Positions 8,505 to 16,585 of a stretch of 38,945 nucleotides of DNA are shown in pieces. A program made the translations under genes and the position numbers. The stretch is from PRO6 sp049646625 (GTDB lineage: Bacteria; Pseudomonadota; Alphaproteobacteria; Rhizobiales; Xanthobacteraceae), in NCBI GenBank assembly GCA_049646625.1, contig JBARWE010000216.1, positions 1 through 38,945 on the forward strand. The letters are read 5' to 3'. The number at the start of each line of letters is the position of its first letter. The stretch's first letter is position 1. Under the pieces are notes generated by a model. That model saw nothing but the letters and a program-made list of their open reading frames with translations. It did not search any database and was not told the origin of the DNA.

Positions 8505-8618
8505 ATGACGACTGGAGAGGCCATCATTGTAGTGCTCATCACCGCTGCGATTGCCGGCTTCATGGCAACCATGTTTTGGGCGGATCGCTGGACCGAGGGC
8601 CGGCCACGCCCAAAATAA
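8505..8618 (+). CDS. 37-residue single-span membrane peptide
   Basis: This small reading frame has a strong AGGAGG ribosome-binding site four to five bases before ATG, supporting translation. The peptide has a short polar start (MTTGEA), one hydrophobic segment of about 20 residues (IIVVLITAAIAGFMATMFW) and a basic tail ending RPRPK, so it probably sits in the inner membrane with the C-terminus inside. It lies between the divergent nrdAB promoter and the MOSC gene. I do not recognise the family, and a function cannot be inferred. Confidence 0.6.
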   Translation: MTTGEAIIVVLITAAIAGFMATMFWADRWTEGRPRPK

Positions 8619-8789
8619 CACTCAAGCGGCGCGTGGCCGTGCGCGTTCCGCAAACGGCCGCCGACCCCTGCGCCGACCGGCACCGTCAACTCTGCTATGA
8701 TGGCTGCCCCATAGCATATCCACGGCGTGGCTTGCATAAAGTCAGCCTTGTTACGCTTTTGCGTTCCCGCGGATATGGGGAGCCGGCCG

Positions 8790-9293
8790 ATGAAACCGCT
8801 GTCACTGGATGCCACGCCACGTTCGCTGTGGCAGGGAGAACTGCTGCATATCTGCATCGCCGAGCAGGCCGGTGTCGAGATGGAGGAATTGGAACGAGCC
8901 AACCTCATCGCCAATGTCGGCATCGAGGGCGACCGCTACTCGATCGCCAAGGGGTATTACTCCTACAGGCCGCACGCCGACCGCCAAGTCACCTTGATCG
9001 AGTTCGAGACGCTGGAGGCGCTCAAGCGCGATCATAATATCGACCTTGCACCGATCGAGAGCAGGCGCAATCTGACCACGCGCGGCGTGCCGCTCAACCA
9101 TCTGGTCGGGCGGCATTTCAGGATCGGCGACGCGGTGCTCTATGGCGGCCGGCTCAATGTGCCGTGCAAATATCTGGAGGAGTTACTCGACAAGCCGGTG
9201 TTCGCTCCGCTCATCAATCGCTCCGGCCTCAATTGCCGGATCATCGAGGGCGGCACGATCCGTCGCGGCGACCGCATCGTGCCGATCGATTAA
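8790..9293 (+). CDS. MOSC-domain protein
   Basis: The protein (167 residues from the chosen start) carries a MOSC fold of the YiiM/YcbX type. Features are the early NVGIEGDRYS segment, a NLTTRGVPLNHLVG stretch, and the conserved cysteine in LNVPCKYLEELL that can carry sulfur or contact a molybdenum ligand. MOSC proteins are sulfur-carrier or molybdenum-cofactor-dependent reductase modules. ATG at 8790 was chosen over 8727 and 8775 because GGGGAG lies about six bases upstream. The next gene, a flavin/2Fe-2S reductase, starts 12 bases after the stop. The pair may act as a split version of MOSC-ferredoxin fusion enzymes that reduce N-hydroxylated compounds, but this is inference. Confidence 0.85.
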   Translation: MKPLSLDATPRSLWQGELLHICIAEQAGVEMEELERANLIANVGIEGDRYSIAKGYYSYRPHADRQVTLIEFETLEALKRDHNIDLAPIESRRNLTTRGVPLNHLVGRHFRIGDAVLYGGRLNVPCKYLEELLDKPVFAPLINRSGLNCRIIEGGTIRRGDRIVPID

Positions 9294-9304
9294 GGCGCGG
9301 GATC

Positions 9305-10261
9305 ATGGCCAGGAAACTCCTGCTCAAGATGCAGGTCGCGGACATCCGCGCGGAATCCGACCGGGTTAGGAGCTTCACGCTGGTTCACCAGACGCGGCCG
9401 GAGCTGCCGCCGTTCGAGGCGGGTGCGCATGTCACCGTGCTGCTGGGCAACGGCATGCGGCGACCTTATTCATTGTGCTCCGATCCAGCCGACACCAGCC
9501 ACTATCGCCTCGGCGTCCAGCGTGACGATCACGGCCTTGGTGGCTCGCGCGCCATGCATGATCTGCGCCTCGGCGATAAAATATTCGTCAGCTACCCGGC
9601 CAACCATTTCCCGCTGGCGCCCAATGCAGGATTTCATCTCCTGATCGCCGGCGGCATCGGTATCACGCCGATGCTGGCGATGGTTCATGCGCTGAAGGCC
9701 GCGGGCGCCCGCTTCCGGCTGCATTACTGCGCGCGGCAACGAGCCGACATGGCGTTCGTCGAAGATCTGCGGCAGCTATGCGGACCCGACGAGATCGCCT
9801 TGCACGACAGCGGGGCGCCAGGCGGACGGCTCGATATCGCCGAAACGCTGGCGCAAGCTCCGGCCGGCAGCCACGTCTATTGCTGCGGCCCGCAACGGCT
9901 GATGGATGCGGTGACGGCGGCGGCACGTCACACCGGGCTGGACGACAACGCGATCCATATCGAGCATTTCGAAGGCGTGCCCGCCGACCAGCGGCAGCGG
10001 GGCGAACCCTTCCAGATCGAGATCAAATCCACCGGGCAGGTGCTTGACGTACCGGGCAACAAGAGCGCGCTTGAGGTGCTGCGCGAAAACGGCCTCATCG
10101 TCGATGCCGCCTGCGAGGGCGGTGTCTGCGGCACCTGCCGGGTCAGCTATGTCGCCGGCGAACCAATCCACCGCGACCTCGCGCTGCGGGTCGAGGAACG
10201 TGTCCATACCCTGCTGGTTTGCGTATCGCGAGCGACGGGAAAACTGGTGCTCGATCTGTGA
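9305..10261 (+). CDS. PDR/VanB-type oxidoreductase (flavin, NAD, C-terminal [2Fe-2S])
   Basis: This 318-residue protein has the phthalate-dioxygenase-reductase order of domains. A flavin-binding barrel comes first (RRPYSLCSDP supplies the R-x-Y-S motif). A nucleotide-binding domain follows (LLIAGGIGITPMLAM; YCCGPQRLMDAV). A plant-type [2Fe-2S] domain ends the protein, with cysteines in ACEGGVCGTC and LLVCVSRA. It would carry electrons from NAD(P)H to an oxygenase or reductase. Twelve bases separate it from the MOSC gene upstream, so the two are probably co-transcribed and functionally coupled. No oxygenase component is adjacent. The true start at 9305 (MARKLL) excludes the upstream in-frame codons, which overlap the MOSC gene. 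Confidence 0.93.
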   Translation: MARKLLLKMQVADIRAESDRVRSFTLVHQTRPELPPFEAGAHVTVLLGNGMRRPYSLCSDPADTSHYRLGVQRDDHGLGGSRAMHDLRLGDKIFVSYPANHFPLAPNAGFHLLIAGGIGITPMLAMVHALKAAGARFRLHYCARQRADMAFVEDLRQLCGPDEIALHDSGAPGGRLDIAETLAQAPAGSHVYCCGPQRLMDAVTAAARHTGLDDNAIHIEHFEGVPADQRQRGEPFQIEIKSTGQVLDVPGNKSALEVLRENGLIVDAACEGGVCGTCRVSYVAGEPIHRDLALRVEERVHTLLVCVSRATGKLVLDL

Positions 10262-10402
10262 TGGGCGCGATCGGCCCCCCATGGGGCCGTCCGGCGCAAC
10301 GCCAGGCCGCCACCCTCGGCGCCGGTGCCGCCAACAACACAAATGGAATGCAAGTCCGGACTCGTCACGTTGCCCGGCACGTTGCCTCCCTTTGCAATCC
10401 AC

Positions 10403-11878
10403 TCACTGCCGTTCCGGATGTGCCCTCGTCGGATTGTCCTGACGAGACGGCCGCGCAAGCGTCGAAATATTCAACACCGCTTCCAGCCGATCCCTCGAAA
10501 GGAGGCCTTCTTCCAGAACGATCTCGACAAGGGTGCGGTTCTCGGCAAGCGCGCGCTTGGCAATGCGCGACGACACCTCATAGCCGAGGCTCGGCACCAA
10601 CGCCGTGGCGAGGCTGACGCTCTGTTCGAGCTTCAGGCGGCAATTGCCGCGGTCGGCCTCGATGCCGGCAACGCAGCGCTCGGAAAGCGCCGTGACCGCC
10701 TCCGCGAGATAGCGCATGGCGGACAGAATGCAGTAGCCGATCATCGGCTCGAAGGCATTGAGCTGCAGTTGCCCGCCCTCCGCGCACATGGTCACGGTCG
10801 CATCATAGCCGACCACCAGAAATGCGACCTGATTGACCACTTCCGGGATCACCGGATTGACCTTGCCGGGCATGATCGAGGAGCCGGCCTGGACCGGCGG
10901 CAAGCGGATCTCTCCAAGTCCACCGCGCGGTCCACTCGAAAGCAGCCGGAGATCGTTGCAGACCTTCGACAGCCTGATTGCGGTGCGCTTCAGGGTCCCC
11001 GAGAGCAGAATGAATGCGCCCGTGTCTGATGTCGCCTCGATCAGATCCGGCGCAAGCAGCAAGGACTGGCCGGAAATCTCCGACAGCGCTTCGACGGCAA
11101 GGCCGGCATAGGACGGGTCCGCATTGATTCCCGTGCCGATCGCAGTCGCCCCCAGATTGATCTCCCGGAGGTGCCTTGCGGACTCGGTGAGCAGGCTGAT
11201 ATCGGCCCTGACCGTGGCGGCAAACGCAGCGAACTCCTGCCCCAGCGTCATCGGCACCGCATCCTGGAGCTGGGTTCTGCCGAGCTTCAGCACATCGCCG
11301 AACTCGGCACCTTTCGCTTCGAATGCATCAGCCAGCCCCTGCAAGGCTGCGGTCAACCGGGGCATCATGAACAGAATGGCGAGCCGCAGTGCCGTCGGAT
11401 AGACGTCGTTGGTCGACTGCGACATGTTGACGTCATCGTTGGGGTGGAGGAACCGATACTCGCCTCGCAGGTGACCGAGACCCTCAAGGGCGACGTTCGC
11501 GATCACCTCGTTGAAGTTCATGTTGACCGAGGTGCCGGCGCCGCCCTGGATGACGTCGACCGGAAACTGCCGCTGCAATTCCTCGTCGCCGATGATCCGC
11601 TCGCAGGCCATCGCGATGGCACCGGCCTTCGATGCCGGCAGCTTGCCCAGACGCCGGTTGGCCTCCGCTGCTGCCTGCTTGACGCAGGCCATCGCGCGGA
11701 TCAACTCGGGGAAGTGGCCGATCGAGGTGCCGGAGATGTGGAAGTTCTCGATGGCTCTCTGGGTGTGGACGCCCCACAAGGCACCTGCGGGAATCGTCAG
11801 CGATCCGAGAAAGTCCGATTCCACCCGCGACGAACCAGAGCCAAAGACCGTATCCATGTCCTCAATACCGATCCGCAT
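10403..11878 (-). CDS. aspA: Aspartate ammonia-lyase (class II fumarase/aspartase family)
   Basis: The 491-residue protein belongs to the fumarase/aspartase superfamily, whose members eliminate ammonia or water to give fumarate. The family signature GSSIMPGKVNP is intact and contains the catalytic serine loop. Other conserved regions are GGAGTSVNMNFNEVIAN, PNDDVNMSQSTNDVYPTA and GRTQLQDAVP. Overall pattern and length fit aspartase better than fumarase C, but substrate assignment within this family from sequence alone is uncertain. It is the last gene of the minus-strand operon, 114 bases after the MoaD-like gene. An alternative ATG lies at 11857. In context it would turn aspartate from the pathway into fumarate for the TCA cycle plus ammonia. 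Confidence 0.9.
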   Translation of the reverse strand: MRIGIEDMDTVFGSGSSRVESDFLGSLTIPAGALWGVHTQRAIENFHISGTSIGHFPELIRAMACVKQAAAEANRRLGKLPASKAGAIAMACERIIGDEELQRQFPVDVIQGGAGTSVNMNFNEVIANVALEGLGHLRGEYRFLHPNDDVNMSQSTNDVYPTALRLAILFMMPRLTAALQGLADAFEAKGAEFGDVLKLGRTQLQDAVPMTLGQEFAAFAATVRADISLLTESARHLREINLGATAIGTGINADPSYAGLAVEALSEISGQSLLLAPDLIEATSDTGAFILLSGTLKRTAIRLSKVCNDLRLLSSGPRGGLGEIRLPPVQAGSSIMPGKVNPVIPEVVNQVAFLVVGYDATVTMCAEGGQLQLNAFEPMIGYCILSAMRYLAEAVTALSERCVAGIEADRGNCRLKLEQSVSLATALVPSLGYEVSSRIAKRALAENRTLVEIVLEEGLLSRDRLEAVLNISTLARPSRQDNPTRAHPERQ

Positions 11879-11992
11879 GAGCGAAAAGCAGGCAGGCCAG
11901 ATGACAAAAGATGAAGAAAACCCGCGTGACCGACCCGATCGGGGCTAAGAAGGCAGCGCTGCCTGAACTCATCGCCCAGCACGAAGATGACG

Positions 11993-12244
11993 TTATCCAC
12001 CGGCCATCGGCGGATAACAATCGATTCTATCGCCTGCTGACAACGTGTGGGTCCAGCGAACGACGCGACCGTTGACGGCCACCAGCCATATCTGATCTTC
12101 CGCATGCATCATCTTCAAGATTGATCCGACATCGCTTCCCTCGGGAACGGTCATGGTCCCCTCTTCTTCCAGGTTCTCCGATAGAAGACGAAGCAAACCA
12201 TGGAGTTCCACATGAACGGCAATCACGGCGATCAACCCTGACAA
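11993..12244 (-). CDS. MoaD/ThiS-like sulfur-carrier protein
   Basis: This 83-residue protein ends in PPMAGG, the di-glycine tail that MoaD/ThiS-family carriers use as a C-terminal thiocarboxylate. Length, the beta-grasp-like pattern and the penultimate hydrophobic/Pro segment (DRIDCYPPMAGG) agree with the family. It overlaps the end of the molybdenum-subunit gene by 13 bases, so translation is likely coupled. In such a position it may supply sulfur for a dedicated molybdopterin or for the sulfido ligand of the hydroxylase, or may serve another thiocarboxylate reaction. No MoaE or ThiF-like partner is in the window. Confidence 0.82.
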   Translation of the reverse strand: MSGLIAVIAVHVELHGLLRLLSENLEEEGTMTVPEGSDVGSILKMMHAEDQIWLVAVNGRVVRWTHTLSAGDRIDCYPPMAGG

Positions 12245-14520
12245 GGCGTCTCGCGCGCGTTGAGGCGCTGCATCACAATTTTCTCCGCAGTGATCGGAAG
12301 ACTCCGTACCCGGACTGATAAAGCGGAGGCAACGGCATTGGCGATCGCGGCTGGCGGCTCGATAACAGGCGGCTCTCCCACGCCTTTCGCACCATATGGC
12401 CCAACCTTGCTGGGAGACTCGATAATAATCGATCGAATACGCGGAGCATCCATGGCGGTCGGCATCTTATAATCCGTCAACCCAGGATTCCTGACCATGC
12501 CGTTCTCATAGACGATTTCCTCGCTCATCGCCTGACCAAGCCCCTGAACCGTGCCCCCCTGGATTTGTCCTTCGATATAGGTCGGATTGATAGCGCGTCC
12601 CACGTCCTGCGCGACGACATAGTCGTGAATGGTGATTTCGCCGGTGTCCTCATCAACCGAGAGATCCACAGCGTGAGCATGAAAGCTTGGAGAATTCACC
12701 GCTGTGATGACCATATTCTCAGTTCGCTCACGGTCATACGGCGTTGGCGGCGCAATAAACGTCCCGTGAGCGATCAATCCACCAGACGATGTCTGCGCGA
12801 TTGCTGCCACCTCTCTCAGGCTTAATCGCTTATCGCCATGACGCAGCACGTTCCCCTCAAGCTCGATGGAGTGAGCCGGAGCAGAGAAGTGCCTCGCGGC
12901 GATTTCCCGCGCCTTCTCATGGATCTTCGATACCGCATCCAGACACGCATTTCCAACTGCAAAGGTCGTGCGACTGCCTTGAGCGCCATAATCAAACGGC
13001 GTGGCCGCGGTATCGCCGCTAACGATCTGAATATCGGCAAGTTCGATTCCTAACGCCTCAGCCAGGATCTGTGCCGCGCCGGTCAACGCCCCGGTGCCGA
13101 TCTCCGCGCATCCGGTATTGAGAAATACTTTTCCATCCGGCGCGATCTTCACATAGACACCTGACGATCCCGACGTTGTGGTCCACCATCCACACGAAAT
13201 TCCCTTGCCGCGCCCTTTCGTCGGGCGGCGATTGTCCCATCCGATCGCATCGGCGGCCTTCCTGAGACATTCCTCAACGCTGACGCTCTCCAGCTTCTGT
13301 CCGTTCGGCGCGAGGTCGCCTTCTCGGACAATATTGCGGAGACGAAACTCCAATGGATCGATGCCAAGCGCGTCGGCAATGATATCCATCTGGGATTCGA
13401 CAGCGAAGTTTGCCTGGGGTCCCGATGGCGCCCGAAACGAGCCGGTCGACGTCTTGTTGGTATAGACGGAAATGCTCTCCATTCGCAGATTGGGAATCTT
13501 ATACGGCCCCGCAAGCATCAGCATCGCACTTGATGCCACGCCAACACCGGAACCCGATGTCGCACCGGTATCGACGACGATGCTCGCGGCCTTCGCCAGT
13601 ATCCGTCCATCATTTGTCACCCCGGTGGTGAGTTGAATATCAAGCGGCTGTCGAGGATAGGCCGCAATCAGTTCCTCTTCGCACGTCGTTATCACACGCA
13701 CGGGGTAGCGCACCTTGCGAGCCATCGCAGAGGCATAATGCTCGACGCCAAGCCGGAGCTTTCCGCCGAAACCACCCCCAATCGTCGTCACGTTGACCCG
13801 CACCTGAGACGGAGACAACTGGAAAATCTCCGCCAGAGTTGCCTGTGCCTCGAAAGGCAACTGAGTGTTCGACCAGACATGAAGCTGATCGTCGTCCGAC
13901 CACTCGGCCACAGCAGCGCGCGGCTCAGTGTAGCCAGGATGAACCAGATTAGTCGAGAACGTGTGGCTGAACACACGGTCACACGCCTTGAACGCTTCTT
14001 CCACGTCGCCGAGAACAAGCCTGGCCCTGTTCGAAATGTTACCGTCCCGCTGCAGGGTGGGAGCGCTTTTGTAATCCTTCCAATCCTCGTGAACCAGCGC
14101 CGCGCCTGGCTTCACCGCATCATCAACCGTGAACACGGCTGGCAGTTCATCATATTGAATCCGCACGGCCTTGGCGGCTTCATCAGCCTCATGTTGACTG
14201 CGCGCCACAACGCCAAGGATTGGCTGCCCGATAAAAATAACTTTGGAAGAAGCAAAAACCTCCATGTCCTTGATGAACGAGCCATAGCGCTTGGCCGGAA
14301 TATCATTGGCGGTGACGACGCACTCGACGCCGGGCATTTTCAGCGCCTCGCCGACGTCCAGCGAGACGATCCGCGCATGAGCCATGGTGCTTCGAACGAT
14401 CTTCCCGTAACGCATCGCCGGAAGCGCGAAATCGACACCATAACGGGCGCGGCCAGTCACCTTCACTCGCGCATCAAAGCGAGCGATGCGTTGTCCGACA
14501 ATCTTCGTTTTTCCGGTCAT
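12232..14520 (-). CDS. Xanthine dehydrogenase-family molybdenum hydroxylase, Mo-cofactor-binding subunit (set 1)
   Basis: The 762-residue subunit binds the molybdopterin cofactor and hydroxylates a carbon centre with water as oxygen donor. Motifs seen are the cofactor-binding GGGFGGK (near residue 245), TGSFRAPSGPQ, and the GVGEPP segment near residue 715 that carries the active-site glutamate of the family. The start is ATG at 14520, which overlaps the stop of the 2Fe-2S gene as ATGA; codons upstream to 14601 lie inside that gene and were rejected. With the two following upstream genes it forms a complete FAD/Fe-S/Mo enzyme. The substrate is unknown. It lacks the AYRCSFR loop of CO dehydrogenase, so CO oxidation is unlikely. 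Confidence 0.94.
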   Translation of the reverse strand: MTGKTKIVGQRIARFDARVKVTGRARYGVDFALPAMRYGKIVRSTMAHARIVSLDVGEALKMPGVECVVTANDIPAKRYGSFIKDMEVFASSKVIFIGQPILGVVARSQHEADEAAKAVRIQYDELPAVFTVDDAVKPGAALVHEDWKDYKSAPTLQRDGNISNRARLVLGDVEEAFKACDRVFSHTFSTNLVHPGYTEPRAAVAEWSDDDQLHVWSNTQLPFEAQATLAEIFQLSPSQVRVNVTTIGGGFGGKLRLGVEHYASAMARKVRYPVRVITTCEEELIAAYPRQPLDIQLTTGVTNDGRILAKAASIVVDTGATSGSGVGVASSAMLMLAGPYKIPNLRMESISVYTNKTSTGSFRAPSGPQANFAVESQMDIIADALGIDPLEFRLRNIVREGDLAPNGQKLESVSVEECLRKAADAIGWDNRRPTKGRGKGISCGWWTTTSGSSGVYVKIAPDGKVFLNTGCAEIGTGALTGAAQILAEALGIELADIQIVSGDTAATPFDYGAQGSRTTFAVGNACLDAVSKIHEKAREIAARHFSAPAHSIELEGNVLRHGDKRLSLREVAAIAQTSSGGLIAHGTFIAPPTPYDRERTENMVITAVNSPSFHAHAVDLSVDEDTGEITIHDYVVAQDVGRAINPTYIEGQIQGGTVQGLGQAMSEEIVYENGMVRNPGLTDYKMPTAMDAPRIRSIIIESPSKVGPYGAKGVGEPPVIEPPAAIANAVASALSVRVRSLPITAEKIVMQRLNARETPCQG

Positions 14521-15005
14521 GGGTGCGTGCTCTTCTGGCTCAACTGACGTGAAGCCGCAAGAATTGCGTCCACGATCTTCTCGTATCCGGTACAACGGCA
14601 TAGCGTACCGGCAATCGCTTCACGGATCTCCGTCTCCGTGGGAATCGGTTTCTCGTCCAACAACGCCTTGCCGGACATGATCATCCCGGGAATGCAGTAG
14701 CCGCACTGCACCGCGCCATGCTCGATGAAGGCTTCTTGAAGCGGGTGCAACTGTCCATCGACGGCAAGCCCTTCGATCGTCACTATCTCACGCCGATTGG
14801 CTTGTGCGGCCAATATGGAGCAAGAAGTGACAGGCTTGCCGTCAAGTATCACGGTGCACACACCGCATTCAGCCTCAAGGCAGTTGGTCTTTGTCCCGGT
14901 CAACCCCAGATCTTCTCGCAGAACATCCAGTAACGTGCGGTCCGCGCGCGTCGTGACGCGGCAGGATCGACCATTGACAATGAGATCAAGCATCAAATCT
15001 GGCAT
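14517..15005 (-). CDS. [2Fe-2S] subunit of molybdenum hydroxylase (set 1)
   Basis: This 162-residue electron-transfer subunit has two [2Fe-2S] cluster motifs. The N-terminal plant-type cluster has cysteines in TKTNCLEAECGVCTVILDG and TSC. The C-terminal cluster has VQCGYCIPGM and TLCRCTGYEKI. It passes electrons from the molybdenum site to the FAD subunit. It overlaps the FAD gene upstream by 20 bases and the Mo gene downstream by 4 bases, which indicates a tightly coupled operon. Confidence 0.95.
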   Translation of the reverse strand: MPDLMLDLIVNGRSCRVTTRADRTLLDVLREDLGLTGTKTNCLEAECGVCTVILDGKPVTSCSILAAQANRREIVTIEGLAVDGQLHPLQEAFIEHGAVQCGYCIPGMIMSGKALLDEKPIPTETEIREAIAGTLCRCTGYEKIVDAILAASRQLSQKSTHP

Positions 15006-15900
15006 TTTCCCGACCCGTGTAACGATCCAGACAAAGAGTGAGAGAGCGCATCACATACGTCGGCACGAGATGCCGACGAAAGGCCGCGGAGGCCCGCAGA
15101 TCATCGATAGGGTTTGCATAGTCGAGGGCCAACTGACCCGCTTCCTTGAAAAGGTCGGGAGACGGCGTATTGGATAGCAGAAGCCGTTCCACACTCCTTA
15201 GCCTGACCGGCCGCGGCGCAGCCGCTCCGAGAGCGAGGCGCACATCACTGAACCGACCCTGCTCATCCAGTTCGACGACGGCCGTCATCGAGACGATGGA
15301 AATCTCCATCGCCCGCCGGCGGCCCGCCCGCAGGAAGGCGGAACTGAACCTGCCTGACGGCGGTCTTACTTTGACTTCCGTCATGATCTCATGCGGTGTC
15401 CGTTCGGTCGAGCGAGGCCCCGTCAAAAACCTATCCAGAGGCATTGACCGCACCGAACCGTCGGTGCCAGCGAGCGAAATCTCGGCGTCCAGCGCAAGCA
15501 GAATCGGCGCCATATCCGCGGCCGGCGAGGCATTACACAGGTTTCCTCCCAGCGTCGCCACGCTGCGCACCTGATAACCTCCGATGACGGCGGCGCCCTC
15601 GGTCACTGCACGCAATTCGGACTGAAGAAGCGGAGATCGCTCCAAAGCGCGATGGGTGATCAGCGCGCCGAAAGTGATGCTACCGTCACGCGCCTCGATG
15701 CTGTCCAATCCCGGAAGACGTTGCAGATTGATGACCGCCGGCGGCGCGACAGCGGTCTTGCGCATCTGGATAACCAGATCGGTACCCCCGGCAATATAGC
15801 GGGCCGCACCTCCCCATCGGGCAGACATCGATACCGCTTCCTGCAGCGAGGTGGGTTCGAGAAACTCAAATGACAACGGTCTTCTCCATTCGGACATCAT
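14986..15900 (-). CDS. FAD-binding subunit of molybdenum hydroxylase (set 1)
   Basis: The 304-residue protein is a CoxM/XdhB-like flavoprotein. It shows the FAD-contacting YIAGGTDLVIQMRK loop (about residues 35-48) and the second flavin motif SVATLGGNLCNASPAADMAP. It contains no extra cysteine-rich insert, in contrast with the corresponding domain of set 2. It overlaps the end of the peptidase E gene by 35 bases and the 2Fe-2S gene by 20 bases. A second ATG three bases downstream is an equally good start. Confidence 0.94.
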   Translation of the reverse strand: MMSEWRRPLSFEFLEPTSLQEAVSMSARWGGAARYIAGGTDLVIQMRKTAVAPPAVINLQRLPGLDSIEARDGSITFGALITHRALERSPLLQSELRAVTEGAAVIGGYQVRSVATLGGNLCNASPAADMAPILLALDAEISLAGTDGSVRSMPLDRFLTGPRSTERTPHEIMTEVKVRPPSGRFSSAFLRAGRRRAMEISIVSMTAVVELDEQGRFSDVRLALGAAAPRPVRLRSVERLLLSNTPSPDLFKEAGQLALDYANPIDDLRASAAFRRHLVPTYVMRSLTLCLDRYTGRENARFDA

Positions 15901-16585
15901 TCAGCGGGACCGACGAACCAGCGGACAGCCAGCGCGGCTCTTCATCCCGCTGAAAGATCCGCGCACGCCCCATGCCGACAACCCGCGCCACGCCGTCCTC
16001 GATCCGAACGGCAGTCCCCTCCTCGATCGCCAAGACCGGCGTCGCATTGAGCTTGAGATACTCAGAGATTCGCTGATCCCTGCTCTCACTGCCCGGCGCC
16101 ATCGCCGGGTCGTTCTGCTTATAGTGAGGATTAATGACCCACGGCACGAGATTCATCGCGTCGAAACACGTCGTTCCGATCACGTTCCAATCATTGGTCG
16201 CAAGAATGCTTGGGCCGGCGATATTTGTTCCGGCACTCGTTCCGATATACGGAAGGCCGTTCGCTACGCGCTCCGCGAGATACGGCAGAAGTCCCGACTC
16301 CCGGAGGCGATGGAGCAAAACATAAGTGTTTCCACCACTCACAAAAACAGCTTCGGCGCGGCTGAGATTTTGGCGTGCCCCGTCTTCGATCCGCAAGTGC
16401 TCGGCGGCGAGACCGATCTCCGCCAAAGCGACGGCGGCAGCTTCGAAACGCAGTTCCGCATCGTCGATTCGCGCGGCGGTGACGTAACTAACCTTGCGAA
16501 CATCAGACAGAAAATTGCGAATTTCGGCGCGGCAGTGCCGTAACAGAGGCGTGCCGGAATTGCTTATGAGAAGCAGCTTCCTCAT
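15866..16585 (-). CDS. pepE: Peptidase E-like serine hydrolase (family S51)
   Basis: The 239-residue protein resembles alpha-aspartyl dipeptidase (PepE), a cytoplasmic enzyme that cleaves dipeptides with N-terminal aspartate. The nucleophile elbow GTSAGTNIAGPS contains the catalytic serine, VSGGNTYVLLH precedes it, and the VPWVINPHY segment supplies the histidine. Cyanophycinases belong to the same family, so an isoaspartyl or other amide substrate is possible. The 4-base overlap with the transporter ATPase upstream and the 35-base overlap with the FAD subunit downstream show it belongs to the operon. Together with the downstream aspartase it suggests that an aspartyl compound is made or imported. 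Confidence 0.88.
   Translation of the reverse strand: MRKLLLISNSGTPLLRHCRAEIRNFLSDVRKVSYVTAARIDDAELRFEAAAVALAEIGLAAEHLRIEDGARQNLSRAEAVFVSGGNTYVLLHRLRESGLLPYLAERVANGLPYIGTSAGTNIAGPSILATNDWNVIGTTCFDAMNLVPWVINPHYKQNDPAMAPGSESRDQRISEYLKLNATPVLAIEEGTAVRIEDGVARVVGMGRARIFQRDEEPRWLSAGSSVPLNDVRMEKTVVI

Noticed and set aside
10262..10402. A GGCCCC/GGGGCC hairpin between the reductase and aspA
   Set aside because: It has no T-tract and a short stem, so I did not call it a terminator for either convergent gene.
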